A stretch of DNA of 64,000 nucleotides from Candidatus Bathyarchaeota archaeon. GTDB taxonomy: Archaea; Thermoproteota; Bathyarchaeia; Bathyarchaeales; Bathycorpusculaceae. Of this stretch, positions 8,538 through 16,138 are shown piece after piece. The stretch is taken from positions 355,677 to 419,676 of the forward strand of contig JAOZIA010000002.1 in NCBI GenBank assembly GCA_026014585.1, written 5' to 3'. The notes under the pieces were generated by a model. The model searched no databases. It saw only the letters and a list, made by a program, of their open reading frames with translations, and was not told where the DNA came from. Each line of letters starts with the position of its first letter. Position 1 is the first letter of the stretch. The position numbers and the translations under genes are program-made.

Positions 8538-9314
8538 CTATGGCTTCTTTAACAAAAGCTCACAAATATCATCTATTGCTTTAACTGCGGCAATTTCCTT
8601 GTTTTTTAGCGGGGTTTGCCCCATCATATCAGCTTCGATTACCGCTTGGTCCCAAGGCACAAACGCAAGCATAGCAATGCCGTTTTGGTCAGCAAAGTTC
8701 TGAATAGCTTCTTTTTGGACATCATTCATCACACGGTTACCCACCAAAAATAGCTGTTTCATACCCGCAGCCAACGCCATATCATTGATGTGCTTGGCGA
8801 TTTCTAATGACTTCAAGTTTGAGTCAGCAACAATTATCAGAGCATCAACCTGTTCTGCGGTTCCTCTACCGATGTGTTCCACGCCGGCTTCAAGATCTAA
8901 AATCACTGCTTCACCCCGTTCAACAACAAGATGACGCAAAAGTGCGCGGATAACGGCTGTTGGAGCACACATACAACCCGCACCCATAGAATGAACAGTG
9001 CCCATTACAATCAAGTTTGCACCCAATGGGGTAGGTACAGCGTACTGTTTTACTATATCGTCAACTCGAAAGTTAAGGTTGTATACGCCTGAGTAGCCAG
9101 TGTCAGTTTTTGAATCTACTAGCGGTTTGTTTTCGGAAATTGGAACAATTTTTCGGGTTTCCTCAGGTGTTAACCCCAATGTTAAGCCTAAATTGGGAGA
9201 AGAATCTGCATCAATAGCTATCGTTTTTAATCCACGGTCTGTGAAACCCTTAGCTAAACCCCCCGCGATAAGGGTTTTACCAACGCCGCCTTTACCAGAA
9301 ACAGCAATTTTCAT
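8538..9314 (-). CDS. cooC: CooC-type CODH nickel-insertion ATPase
   Basis: From ATG 9314 the protein is about 258 residues and begins KIAVSGKGGVGKT, a canonical deviant Walker A of the MinD/CooC class. Switch I is AIDADSSPNLGLTLGL, a CxC motif is in MGAGCMCAPT (the nickel/zinc site that bridges the CooC dimer), and VILDLEAGVEHIGRG is Walker B plus switch II, very typical of CooC. It should use ATP to insert nickel into the C-cluster of CdhA. An extended start at 9350 adds only twelve unconvincing residues. It stops with TAG and is divergent from hsp20. Confidence 0.92.
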   Translation of the reverse strand: MKIAVSGKGGVGKTLIAGGLAKGFTDRGLKTIAIDADSSPNLGLTLGLTPEETRKIVPISENKPLVDSKTDTGYSGVYNLNFRVDDIVKQYAVPTPLGANLIVMGTVHSMGAGCMCAPTAVIRALLRHLVVERGEAVILDLEAGVEHIGRGTAEQVDALIIVADSNLKSLEIAKHINDMALAAGMKQLFLVGNRVMNDVQKEAIQNFADQNGIAMLAFVPWDQAVIEADMMGQTPLKNKEIAAVKAIDDICELLLKKP

Positions 9315-9570
9315 AACAATCACAAACTCTAAAAGGTAATCACTTAACAAATTAATTTACATTTTCCCTGAAAATCCTATTAAATAGGAGGGAGCCTGCT
9401 AATCCCGCTTCTTTATGATAACTTGATTTTTCAGAGGCGATTTCGCTTGTTGCACTATTGATGCCAATTTGAAAACACCAGCATGGGTTAATGTTGGTTA
9501 TCTGAGTATTTTTACATAAAATTTATTGGATACTGAAAGGTTAGTTTGTTGTTCATAGGGTGAATGCAAT

Positions 9571-10167
9571 TTGTCAACGGATGAAGATTACCCTGAAGGG
9601 TATCGTAAACGCAAAAGTCCATCAAAAGACCCATTTTTCAGCGACATCGACAAAATGTTTCACGAAATGGAAAAGATGATGGAAGAAGAATTCAAAGATT
9701 TCAGCCAGAAAATCCCAAAAGAGTACGTTAAAGAACGCAAACTGCCTGACGGCAGCACAGAAAAAGAGTTTGGACCCTTTGTTTATGGTTACAGCATGAA
9801 GATTGGTTCTGACGGCAAACCAGAAATTCAGGAGTTTGGCAACCTAAAGAAAAACCAGAAAGGGCTGCCTCAGGTTAAAGAAGAACGTGAACCGCTTGTC
9901 GACATAATTGATACTTCAAGCGAAATTCGTGTGGTTGTAGAGTTGCCAGGTGTGGATAAAAGCGATATTGAACTTCACGGAACAGAAAAATCCTTAACCA
10001 TTTCAGTTGACACAGTCCAGTACAAATACTATAAAGATGTAGCATTGCCCGCTAAAGTGAAAGCTAAAGAGGCAACCTCAACATACAAAAATGGTGTCTT
10101 AGAAGTGGTTTTGCCTAAAAACGAAACAGAAAACAAGCCTAAAGGCGAACCAATCGACATAAAATAG
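9571..10167 (+). CDS. Small heat shock protein, HSP20/alpha-crystallin family
   Basis: The 198-residue protein has an acidic, charged N-terminal half rich in Lys and Glu (about residues 1-105) and a C-terminal alpha-crystallin domain (about 108-190). That domain shows EPLVDIIDTSSEIRVVVELPG, VDKSDIELHGTEKSL and the terminal strand YKNGVLEVVLPK. The N-terminal region includes FGPFVYGYSMKIGSDGKP, which is shared by archaeal HSP20 homologues. TTG 9571 is chosen because AGGGTGA lies nine bases upstream. It likely acts as an ATP-independent chaperone. The stop is TAG, followed after 35 bases by the SWIM protein gene. Confidence 0.9.
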   Translation: MSTDEDYPEGYRKRKSPSKDPFFSDIDKMFHEMEKMMEEEFKDFSQKIPKEYVKERKLPDGSTEKEFGPFVYGYSMKIGSDGKPEIQEFGNLKKNQKGLPQVKEEREPLVDIIDTSSEIRVVVELPGVDKSDIELHGTEKSLTISVDTVQYKYYKDVALPAKVKAKEATSTYKNGVLEVVLPKNETENKPKGEPIDIK

Positions 10168-10202
10168 GTCACTACCATCATCCCGTTATCCGCGTGCAAA
10201 CA

Positions 10203-10610
10203 ATGAATGATTCCGAACTTGACAAGCTAAACGCTATATGCAGAGAAGCAAAAGCAGCAGGCAAACTGTCAGGAACCAATCTGACTGATTTGTACGAGAT
10301 TTTTGGGCAACGCTTCACCAAAGCGTTGGATGCGCTTAAAGAAAGTCGTGTGAAAAAATATATGTTCCAGCCGAGCCAAAGAGTAGTTTGGATTGTAATT
10401 GGCAAGGAACGCGACTACCTTATCATGCCTGAAGCCGAGTTTTGCCCTTGTGATGATTTTTATTTTAGGGTTTTGGATAAGAAAGCTCACATGTGTTATC
10501 ATTTATTGGCGCAGAAAATTGCTCAGAATCTGGGGTGGTTTGAAAACATTGAAACTGATGACAGCAATTATGACATGTTGATGAATGAATGGAAAAAAGC
10601 TACTGCTTAA
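10203..10610 (+). CDS. SWIM-type zinc finger protein
   Basis: The about 135-residue protein carries a SWIM zinc motif: CPC in AEFCPCDDFYF followed by a spacer and CYH in KKAHMCYHLLA, fitting CxC...CxH. The N-terminal half is helical (LDKLNAICREAKAAGKLSG), then a strand segment SQRVVWIVIGKERDYLIMP leads into the zinc site. SWIM domains bind DNA or proteins; archaeal stand-alone SWIM proteins have been linked to recombination with RadA paralogues, which is family knowledge and not shown here. ATG 10203 is preferred over the in-frame GTG 10194. Confidence 0.78.
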   Translation: MNDSELDKLNAICREAKAAGKLSGTNLTDLYEIFGQRFTKALDALKESRVKKYMFQPSQRVVWIVIGKERDYLIMPEAEFCPCDDFYFRVLDKKAHMCYHLLAQKIAQNLGWFENIETDDSNYDMLMNEWKKATA

Positions 10611-10656
10611 ATATGAAGACTAGTATTGATATGATAAACTTACAGGAGAACCAAAC

Positions 10657-10779
10657 TTGGACTTAAACTCGTACTTCGGTAACATAATTTATGTCCTCAT
10701 GGGCACATCTTTTATTACCATAGTTTTGATGTTACTTTATGCGTACTATGGTAAAGATGAAGAAGAGGAAAACGAGTAA
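10657..10779 (+). CDS. Small single-span membrane protein (40 residues)
   Basis: A TTG at 10657, eight bases after AGGAG (10644-10648), opens a 40-codon frame ending TAA at 10777-10779. The product starts with MDLNSYFGN, has one hydrophobic helix (IIYVLMGTSFITIVLMLLYA) and ends in a very acidic tail (KDEEEENE). The clear Shine-Dalgarno and the clean membrane-helix pattern make it a plausible gene. Function is unknown. It converges with the DUF131 gene two bases downstream. Confidence 0.65.
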   Translation: MDLNSYFGNIIYVLMGTSFITIVLMLLYAYYGKDEEEENE

Positions 10780-10781
10780 CC

Positions 10782-11075
10782 TTAACCAATAATTTTTCTT
10801 CGTCTATTCAGCAACAAAAAAGACACTAAACTCAAAATTGTAATAACAACCCCGATTAAAACAAGCCAACCAGCATCAGGACCCGAACCAAAAACAATCG
10901 GTATTGGACCAATAAGAATCACACCGCCCACACTACCCGAACCAGCACTGGACAACAGAGAAGAAATAATCACAACTGCAAACCCCACAAAAATCAAAAT
11001 TAATCCCGCAGAAAGCAACCAAAACCCTCTGCCAAAAAATGTGCCCTCACCATTTTCCTCATAATTTTCCGTCAT
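10782..11075 (-). CDS. DUF131 (TIGR00304) family membrane protein, copy 1
   Basis: The 97-residue protein has two hydrophobic helices (about residues 17-40 and 68-90) around a conserved loop GGVILIGPIPIVFGS, the signature of the archaeal DUF131/TIGR00304 family. Function is unknown. The second copy at 11082-11336 lies immediately upstream in the same operon and shares the GPIPI(V/I)FG loop. The tail is basic (LNRRRKIIG), so the C-terminus is probably cytoplasmic. Confidence 0.8.
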   Translation of the reverse strand: MTENYEENGEGTFFGRGFWLLSAGLILIFVGFAVVIISSLLSSAGSGSVGGVILIGPIPIVFGSGPDAGWLVLIGVVITILSLVSFLLLNRRRKIIG

Positions 11076-11081
11076 TTCCAG

Positions 11082-11336
11082 TTACCTCACAAGCAAATAA
11101 TACACAATCAAAATAATTGTTAACGCTAAAGCAAGTGCCACAACAGTTGTTGCTGATTTTTTGTCTGTTCCAAAAATAATTGGGATAGGACCAATCATCA
11201 CTACTCCTGCACCCTTAACTTTGGCTTTTTCCCTGTCCCCACGGCTTGTTGATGATAAAATAACAGCTAAAATAACCACGATTACTCCAACTATAATCAG
11301 CAGGGTGCCCAAAGAAAAAAAGGCAGATGTATCCAT
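11082..11336 (-). CDS. DUF131 (TIGR00304) family membrane protein, copy 2
   Basis: This 84-residue paralogue of the neighbouring gene has two membrane helices (about residues 9-27 and 64-82) and the family loop GAGVVMIGPIPIIFGTD. The six-base gap to copy 1 suggests co-transcription and possibly a hetero-oligomer. No function is known for the family. It is divergent from the OB-fold gene at 11450. Confidence 0.8.
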   Translation of the reverse strand: MDTSAFFSLGTLLIIVGVIVVILAVILSSTSRGDREKAKVKGAGVVMIGPIPIIFGTDKKSATTVVALALALTIILIVYYLLVR

Positions 11337-11449
11337 TTGCTCTCAACCGCAGGTGTACTAGAAAGCAGCGTTTTAATAAAGGTAATCAAAAGGCAAACAA
11401 ACCAAAAACTTAAAGCAACTCAAACTCCTAACGGTTGACAGCGCCCAAA

Positions 11450-12289
11450 ATGACCCCAAACGAAATAATCCAGCAAATACAAGCAAAAAAGCCCGAAATA
11501 ACTCAGCAGCAAATCATGGAAAACTTGGAAACAGAAAAAAAACGGTCAGGCGGACTGCTGGGCGATGAAACCCTGCTGCGGTTGATTGCTGCGAGATTTG
11601 GCATAGAAATCCCCTACAACAGATTTTACCCGTCTAACCTATCTAGTAAGCATTTGTTTGCTGGCTTAAACGATGTAACTGTTGAGGGGCGTTTGCTGGC
11701 GGTTTTTCCATCGAAAACTTTTAGCAAGGGAGATAAATCAGGTAAATTTGCTACCTTGTTTTTAGCTGATGGTGATGGACTTTTACGTGTGGTGCTTTGG
11801 GACAAAAAAGCAGACATGGTTGACAACGGGCAACTCAAAACAAATCAGGTCATTTGCCTGCGCCACGGCTACACAAAAGCAGACCGATCAGGTAAAGCCG
11901 AGATGCACATGGGAACCAAAAGCAAAATTGAAATCCAAGACTCGACATCATGCCAGTACCCTACCTCTGAAAAGTTCGCCATTAAAATCAGCCAGTTAAG
12001 CAGGGATAATCAGCCTGTTTTTCTTTTGGGAACTGTCAAGGAGGTTTCTGGGTTGAGCAGGTTTTCAAGAAATGACCAGTCGGATGGCTCATTTTTGCGG
12101 TTTATTCTTGTAGATGATTCTGGGCAAGTTAATGTGGTTGCTTGGAATGAGACAGCAGAGGAGCTACAAAAAGTGCTTAAGGCAGGGGTTATGTTGCAGT
12201 TGGTGAATGCCAGAGTTAGGGAGGCCCAGAATGGCGGTTTGGAGCTTCATGTGGACTCAAATGTGCTGGCTAATATTTTGGAACCTTAA
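11450..12289 (+). CDS. OB-fold single-stranded nucleic acid binding protein (RPA-like)
   Basis: The about 279-residue protein has a helical N-terminus (residues 1-60: IQQIQAKKPEITQQQIMENL) followed by two OB folds. The first runs about residues 70-165 (VEGRLLAVFPSKTF, then LLRVVLWDKKADMV). The second runs about 185-275 (VFLLGTVKEVSGL, then GQVNVVAWNETAEEL). This is the archaeal RPA/ssDNA-binding pattern, without the C-terminal zinc finger of larger RPA subunits. ATG 11450 is preferred over TTG 11435. A weak TATA (ACTTAAAG near 11408) would give a very short leader. It probably protects ssDNA in replication or repair. Confidence 0.82.
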   Translation: MTPNEIIQQIQAKKPEITQQQIMENLETEKKRSGGLLGDETLLRLIAARFGIEIPYNRFYPSNLSSKHLFAGLNDVTVEGRLLAVFPSKTFSKGDKSGKFATLFLADGDGLLRVVLWDKKADMVDNGQLKTNQVICLRHGYTKADRSGKAEMHMGTKSKIEIQDSTSCQYPTSEKFAIKISQLSRDNQPVFLLGTVKEVSGLSRFSRNDQSDGSFLRFILVDDSGQVNVVAWNETAEELQKVLKAGVMLQLVNARVREAQNGGLELHVDSNVLANILEP

Positions 12290-12496
12290 GCCTACACTAA
12301 AGAATCTGAGTAGTTGACGGGTATCAAAGAAGTGATGTTTACATTAGCCTTTTGAAGATAAGGAGTGTTAAAATAACTGGTTTTTGATGTTGCAGAACCA
12401 CTTTTATCATCAAAAAAAAAGATTTTTTAAGTAAGGGTTAAAAGTAAATGATTGCACACAACTGTGTAAGATAACAATAAACAGGTTGATAATGAA
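12290..12496 (+). promoter_or_regulatory. Intergenic region with probable ferredoxin promoter
   Basis: This 207-base gap has no convincing gene. A run of nine A followed by six T near 12412-12428 could form a weak hairpin or act as a termination signal for the OB-fold gene. GGTTAAAAGTAAA near 12436-12447 is a candidate TATA box for the ferredoxin gene that starts at 12497. Confidence 0.4.
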
Positions 12497-13120
12497 ATGC
12501 AATCAGCCAATAACGAGCAAAGAAAATTTGTATCAGTTGACCCCAGCAAATGTACTGGATGCGGACTGTGCGAATACTCCTGTACCATGGAAAAAGGCGA
12601 AAAAGTTTGGAATCCCACCCTCTCCAGAATACGAGTCGTCCGCATGAAGCCCGTGCTAAATTTCGCGTTATCCTGCCGTTTCTGTGACGATGCAAGATGC
12701 GTTAAAGCATGCCCAGAAAAAGCAATCATGCAAGCCGAAGGTACAGGAATACTAGTTATTGATGAAGCTAAATGCAAAGGCTGTGATTGGTGTGTTCAAG
12801 CTTGTGAACATGGTGGAATAACAATCCATCCTGAAACTGGAAAAGCCATCGCATGCAACCTGTGCGGAGGCGAACCAAAATGTATCGAAAACTGCCCAGA
12901 AGAAGCACTCACACTAGTAAGCACAGATGAGGAAGCTGACAAACGATTCAATGATGCATTAACAAATATGCCTGAACAAATTGCAAAACTGGAAACCATT
13001 GTTAAAAACAAAGACTGGAAACCATTGCTTGCCGAAGCTGAGAAGCGGTCAATGAAAATCTCAGAAAATCTTGAGAAAATGAACAGGAAAAAGAAAGAAG
13101 AAGCCGAAAAAAGCGAATAA
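12497..13120 (+). CDS. Four-cluster ferredoxin subunit (CooF/HycB-like)
   Basis: The 207-residue protein has sixteen cysteines in four [4Fe-4S] motifs: CTGCGLCEYSC (about residues 18-28), CRFCDDARCVKAC (about 60-72), CKGCDWCVQAC (about 93-103) and CNLCGGEPKCIENC (about 120-133). This arrangement matches the electron-transfer subunits of the DmsB/HycB/CooF group. The last 60 residues form a highly charged helix (KISENLEKMNRKKKEE). No catalytic partner is next to it, so the redox enzyme it serves is unknown. It may carry electrons for CODH, by analogy with CooF, but this is inference. Confidence 0.88.
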   Translation: MQSANNEQRKFVSVDPSKCTGCGLCEYSCTMEKGEKVWNPTLSRIRVVRMKPVLNFALSCRFCDDARCVKACPEKAIMQAEGTGILVIDEAKCKGCDWCVQACEHGGITIHPETGKAIACNLCGGEPKCIENCPEEALTLVSTDEEADKRFNDALTNMPEQIAKLETIVKNKDWKPLLAEAEKRSMKISENLEKMNRKKKEEAEKSE

Positions 13121-13136
13121 TCTTTTTTATTTTCCT

Positions 13137-13985
13137 TTAAAGATTTTCTTCATACCCTTTTAAGAAAGCATCTAAATCGTAACCGTTTTGTTCACCAATA
13201 TAGCCACCTTCAAAAACAAAAAAGGTGGGTTTTTTCAGTTGAGCAATGATTTTTCCAATCTTTCCAAAACTGTTTGTTTCTAAACCCAACGATGCCAAAT
13301 CCCCCATGTGTGTATCGAACCCTACGGAAACAGCAAGTGACTCAAACTTGCTTAAGTCAACCTCGCTTAAGGCTTTCTGCAATGCATTTAGAAACATTTC
13401 TTCCCCGCAGTCAACTGGTAAAGGATAGTTTATTGCGTTGCCCTCTGAAGTTAAGCCTGTTCCAGGGTAATGTGGTGAACGGTGAAGTGACACATAAACC
13501 ACAGATTTGTCACCTTCAAAAATCTCCTGTGTGCCATTGCCGTGATGCCCATCAATATCCAAAATTAACGTTGATTTACCCTGAGCTTTCACTGCAACAG
13601 CAATATTGTTTAGATAACAAAAACCACGTGAATAATTTCCCATGGCAGCACCAGACGCTCCAGCATGGTGCCCAGGTGGACGCATAAACGAGAAACCCCC
13701 AATTTTTGCAGCAAGTAACGCTCCCCCCACGGAAAGTCTGGCAAACTCGTAAATGTTATCGTAAGCTGGCGTGTCGGAATCTTCAACTAAACCTTTTTTC
13801 AGGTTCCACAAGTAGTCCATATCATGCACCAGCATCAAGTCATCCTCAGTTGCAGGTTCTGGTTCCACAAACTCGTAGCCTTTTTCTTTAAGAATTTCTT
13901 GGGCGACCCGTATTCTTTGAGGACCTTCGATATGCCATGTTCCGTAGCACAAGCTTTTTTCTGCAAAGACAATTTTTGTTTTCAT
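13137..13985 (-). CDS. Histone deacetylase superfamily protein (AcuC/HDAC fold)
   Basis: The 282-residue zinc hydrolase shows the HDAC active site: MRPPGHHAGASGA (charge-relay histidines), GFCYLNNIAVAVK and ILDIDGHHGNGTQEIF, with the zinc-binding Asp-x-His. VSVGFDTHMGDLASLGL holds the third zinc ligand Asp, and FVFEGGYI carries the glycine-rich loop near the catalytic tyrosine region. Substrates of archaeal members (acetylated proteins such as Alba, or acetylpolyamines) are unproven. It converges with the ferredoxin gene across a 16-base T-rich gap and is divergent from argS. Confidence 0.9.
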   Translation of the reverse strand: MKTKIVFAEKSLCYGTWHIEGPQRIRVAQEILKEKGYEFVEPEPATEDDLMLVHDMDYLWNLKKGLVEDSDTPAYDNIYEFARLSVGGALLAAKIGGFSFMRPPGHHAGASGAAMGNYSRGFCYLNNIAVAVKAQGKSTLILDIDGHHGNGTQEIFEGDKSVVYVSLHRSPHYPGTGLTSEGNAINYPLPVDCGEEMFLNALQKALSEVDLSKFESLAVSVGFDTHMGDLASLGLETNSFGKIGKIIAQLKKPTFFVFEGGYIGEQNGYDLDAFLKGYEENL

Positions 13986-14064
13986 TTAGCCTGCCCCACA
14001 CAGAAGAGCTTCTACATTAAAATATATCCATTACCCTTAAGTTTACCGCCTAAGTGAAAAAAGC

Positions 14065-16017
14065 ATGGTTTCCCAAAATCCCTTTGCAGAGTTCCGAGCA
14101 GAAGCACAATCCATACTAGCCCAAGCAATAAAAACGGCTTTCCCAGAAACACCCATCGAAGCCGCAAGCACACTTAAAAAAACGCCCAACATCGAGTATG
14201 GACAACTGGCTTCATCACTTTGCTTTGAACTGGCTAAAAACCTAAAACGTAAACCATTGGAATTAGCAGAGCAAATAGTAAAGGCTGCAGATTTATCCAA
14301 CGCTGTTTTGGTTGAAAAAGTCACCTCTGCAGGAGCGGGATACATCAATTTTCATCTAAACTTCGCCAAATTCTCCGAGTTAACACTTCAATCCATTAAT
14401 CAGCTAAAATCCGAATACGGATTTGTAAAAACAGAGCAGCCCAAAAAAATTATTGTGGAACACACCAGCGTCAACCCCCTGCACCCCATCCACATTGGGC
14501 AAGCCCGAAACCCCATGCTTGGCGATGCACTGGCAAGGATCCTAAAATTCCGCGGGCACAACGTGTCCAGTCACTATTACATTGACGATGTGGGCAGGCA
14601 ATCCTCTGTGGTTGCTTATGGTTACCAGAAACTGGGCAAACCCGTGCCAACCAAGAAATCTGACCTGTTTGTTGGCGAAATTTACACCGTCACATCATGC
14701 CTAGTCGAAATAAACAGGCTCAAAAGAGCATCCAAAGCAGCTTCCGAAGCAGGAAACGACGCAGAAGTGGCAAAGTTTAACGGGGAACTCTCGGAATGGA
14801 CGGGAATCGCCGCTGAACTCAAAGAAAAACAGCCCCAGCTGTTTGATGCTCTCTCCGAAAAAATCAGCAAAGAAGAAAACCCTGAACAAGAAATCGGCAA
14901 ACTAAACTTGGCTTATGAGCAGGGTGAACCAGCAGCTAAGGCTCTTATTCGGGAAGTTAGCGATTTGTGCTTGGATGGTTTTCGCAAGACTCAGGCGCGT
15001 GTGGGTGTTTATTATGATTCGTGGGATTGGGAAAGTGATTTTGTGTGGAGCAGCCAAGTTAATGAGGCAATGAAGCAGTTGGAGCAGTCAGGGTTTGTTT
15101 TTGATAAAGAAGGGGTACTTGCGTTTGGCGCGGAAAAAGTGGCTAAAACCTTCAATTTGAAACCGAAATTGGGGTTAAACCAGAAATCAGAAGTTCCATC
15201 CTTAACTTTGGTGCGAGCAGACGGCACAACACTCTACACCACCCGTGACGTAGCCTACACGCTTTGGAAGTTTGCCCAAGCAGAAAAAGTCATCAACGTA
15301 ATTGGCATGGAACAATCCCTTGCACAACTGCAACTAAAACTTGCACTTTACGCACTTGGGAAGAGCAAGTTTGCGGAGAATTTTGTTCATTTCGCCTACA
15401 ATCTGGTTACGCTGCCGGGTTATAAGATGAGTAGTAGACGTGGACACTACATCACCTTTGACGAAGTATTAGACGAAGCAGTCAGCCGTGCCTACGAAGA
15501 AGTTTCGAAGCGTTCTCCCATGCTGTCTGAGGAAGAAAAACACAAAATCGCTGATTTCGTTGGCATCGGCGCAGTTCGGTATTCGTTGGTTGATGTTGAC
15601 CCAACTAAACCTGTGGTTTTCACTTGGGAACGCGTGCTCAATTTTGAAACCAACAGCGCCCCATACGTGCAGTACACTCATGCCCGTGCATGCAGCATCC
15701 TGCGTAAAGCCACAAAAGAGGAGCATAATCCTGATTTTGGATTGCTCACAGAGAAGCTGGAGAGGGAACTAGTGCTAAATCTTGCAAGTTTTCCAGACAT
15801 GTTCATTGAAGCCACAGAATACTTAAAACCCAGCATGATTGCAGACTATGCAAATGCCCTCGCGGATAAGTTTAACACGTTTTATAATGCGTTACCTGTG
15901 ATTAAAGCTGATTCACCCCAGCTTAGTGATGCACGGATTGCGTTGACGCAAGCTATCAGAATTGTGATGGGGAACGCGTTGAATTTGATTGGCGTAGTTG
16001 CACCTGAAAAAATGTAA
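14065..16017 (+). CDS. argS: Arginyl-tRNA synthetase
   Basis: The 650-residue class I synthetase charges tRNA-Arg. The N-terminal additional domain (residues 1-110) is followed by the HIGH-type motif in SVNPLHPIHIGQARNPMLGD (about residues 136-155), where the last position is Gln. SHYYIDDVGRQ binds the adenylate region. The signature loop is GYKMSSRRGHYITFDE (about residue 453), and an all-helical anticodon-binding domain closes the protein, with APYVQYTHARACSILRK at its start. Length fits archaeal ArgRS, with an insert around residues 215-275 rich in Glu and Lys. TTAAAATATATCC near 14016 is a probable TATA. Confidence 0.96.
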   Translation: MVSQNPFAEFRAEAQSILAQAIKTAFPETPIEAASTLKKTPNIEYGQLASSLCFELAKNLKRKPLELAEQIVKAADLSNAVLVEKVTSAGAGYINFHLNFAKFSELTLQSINQLKSEYGFVKTEQPKKIIVEHTSVNPLHPIHIGQARNPMLGDALARILKFRGHNVSSHYYIDDVGRQSSVVAYGYQKLGKPVPTKKSDLFVGEIYTVTSCLVEINRLKRASKAASEAGNDAEVAKFNGELSEWTGIAAELKEKQPQLFDALSEKISKEENPEQEIGKLNLAYEQGEPAAKALIREVSDLCLDGFRKTQARVGVYYDSWDWESDFVWSSQVNEAMKQLEQSGFVFDKEGVLAFGAEKVAKTFNLKPKLGLNQKSEVPSLTLVRADGTTLYTTRDVAYTLWKFAQAEKVINVIGMEQSLAQLQLKLALYALGKSKFAENFVHFAYNLVTLPGYKMSSRRGHYITFDEVLDEAVSRAYEEVSKRSPMLSEEEKHKIADFVGIGAVRYSLVDVDPTKPVVFTWERVLNFETNSAPYVQYTHARACSILRKATKEEHNPDFGLLTEKLERELVLNLASFPDMFIEATEYLKPSMIADYANALADKFNTFYNALPVIKADSPQLSDARIALTQAIRIVMGNALNLIGVVAPEKM

Positions 16018-16138
16018 CTGAACACTCAATCAATCCATAGTTTTTTGTTTATTACCAGTTGCTCATAATTGGTTGATTTTCCACAAGTTATAAATTCAGA
16101 ACAACCTAACACTGTTAGGCGAGTGGAGCTTACGAGTC

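Noticed and set aside
13274-13687. Rightward 137-codon frame opposite the HDAC gene
   Set aside because: It is antisense to a clear HDAC-fold gene with intact active-site motifs and shows no domain.
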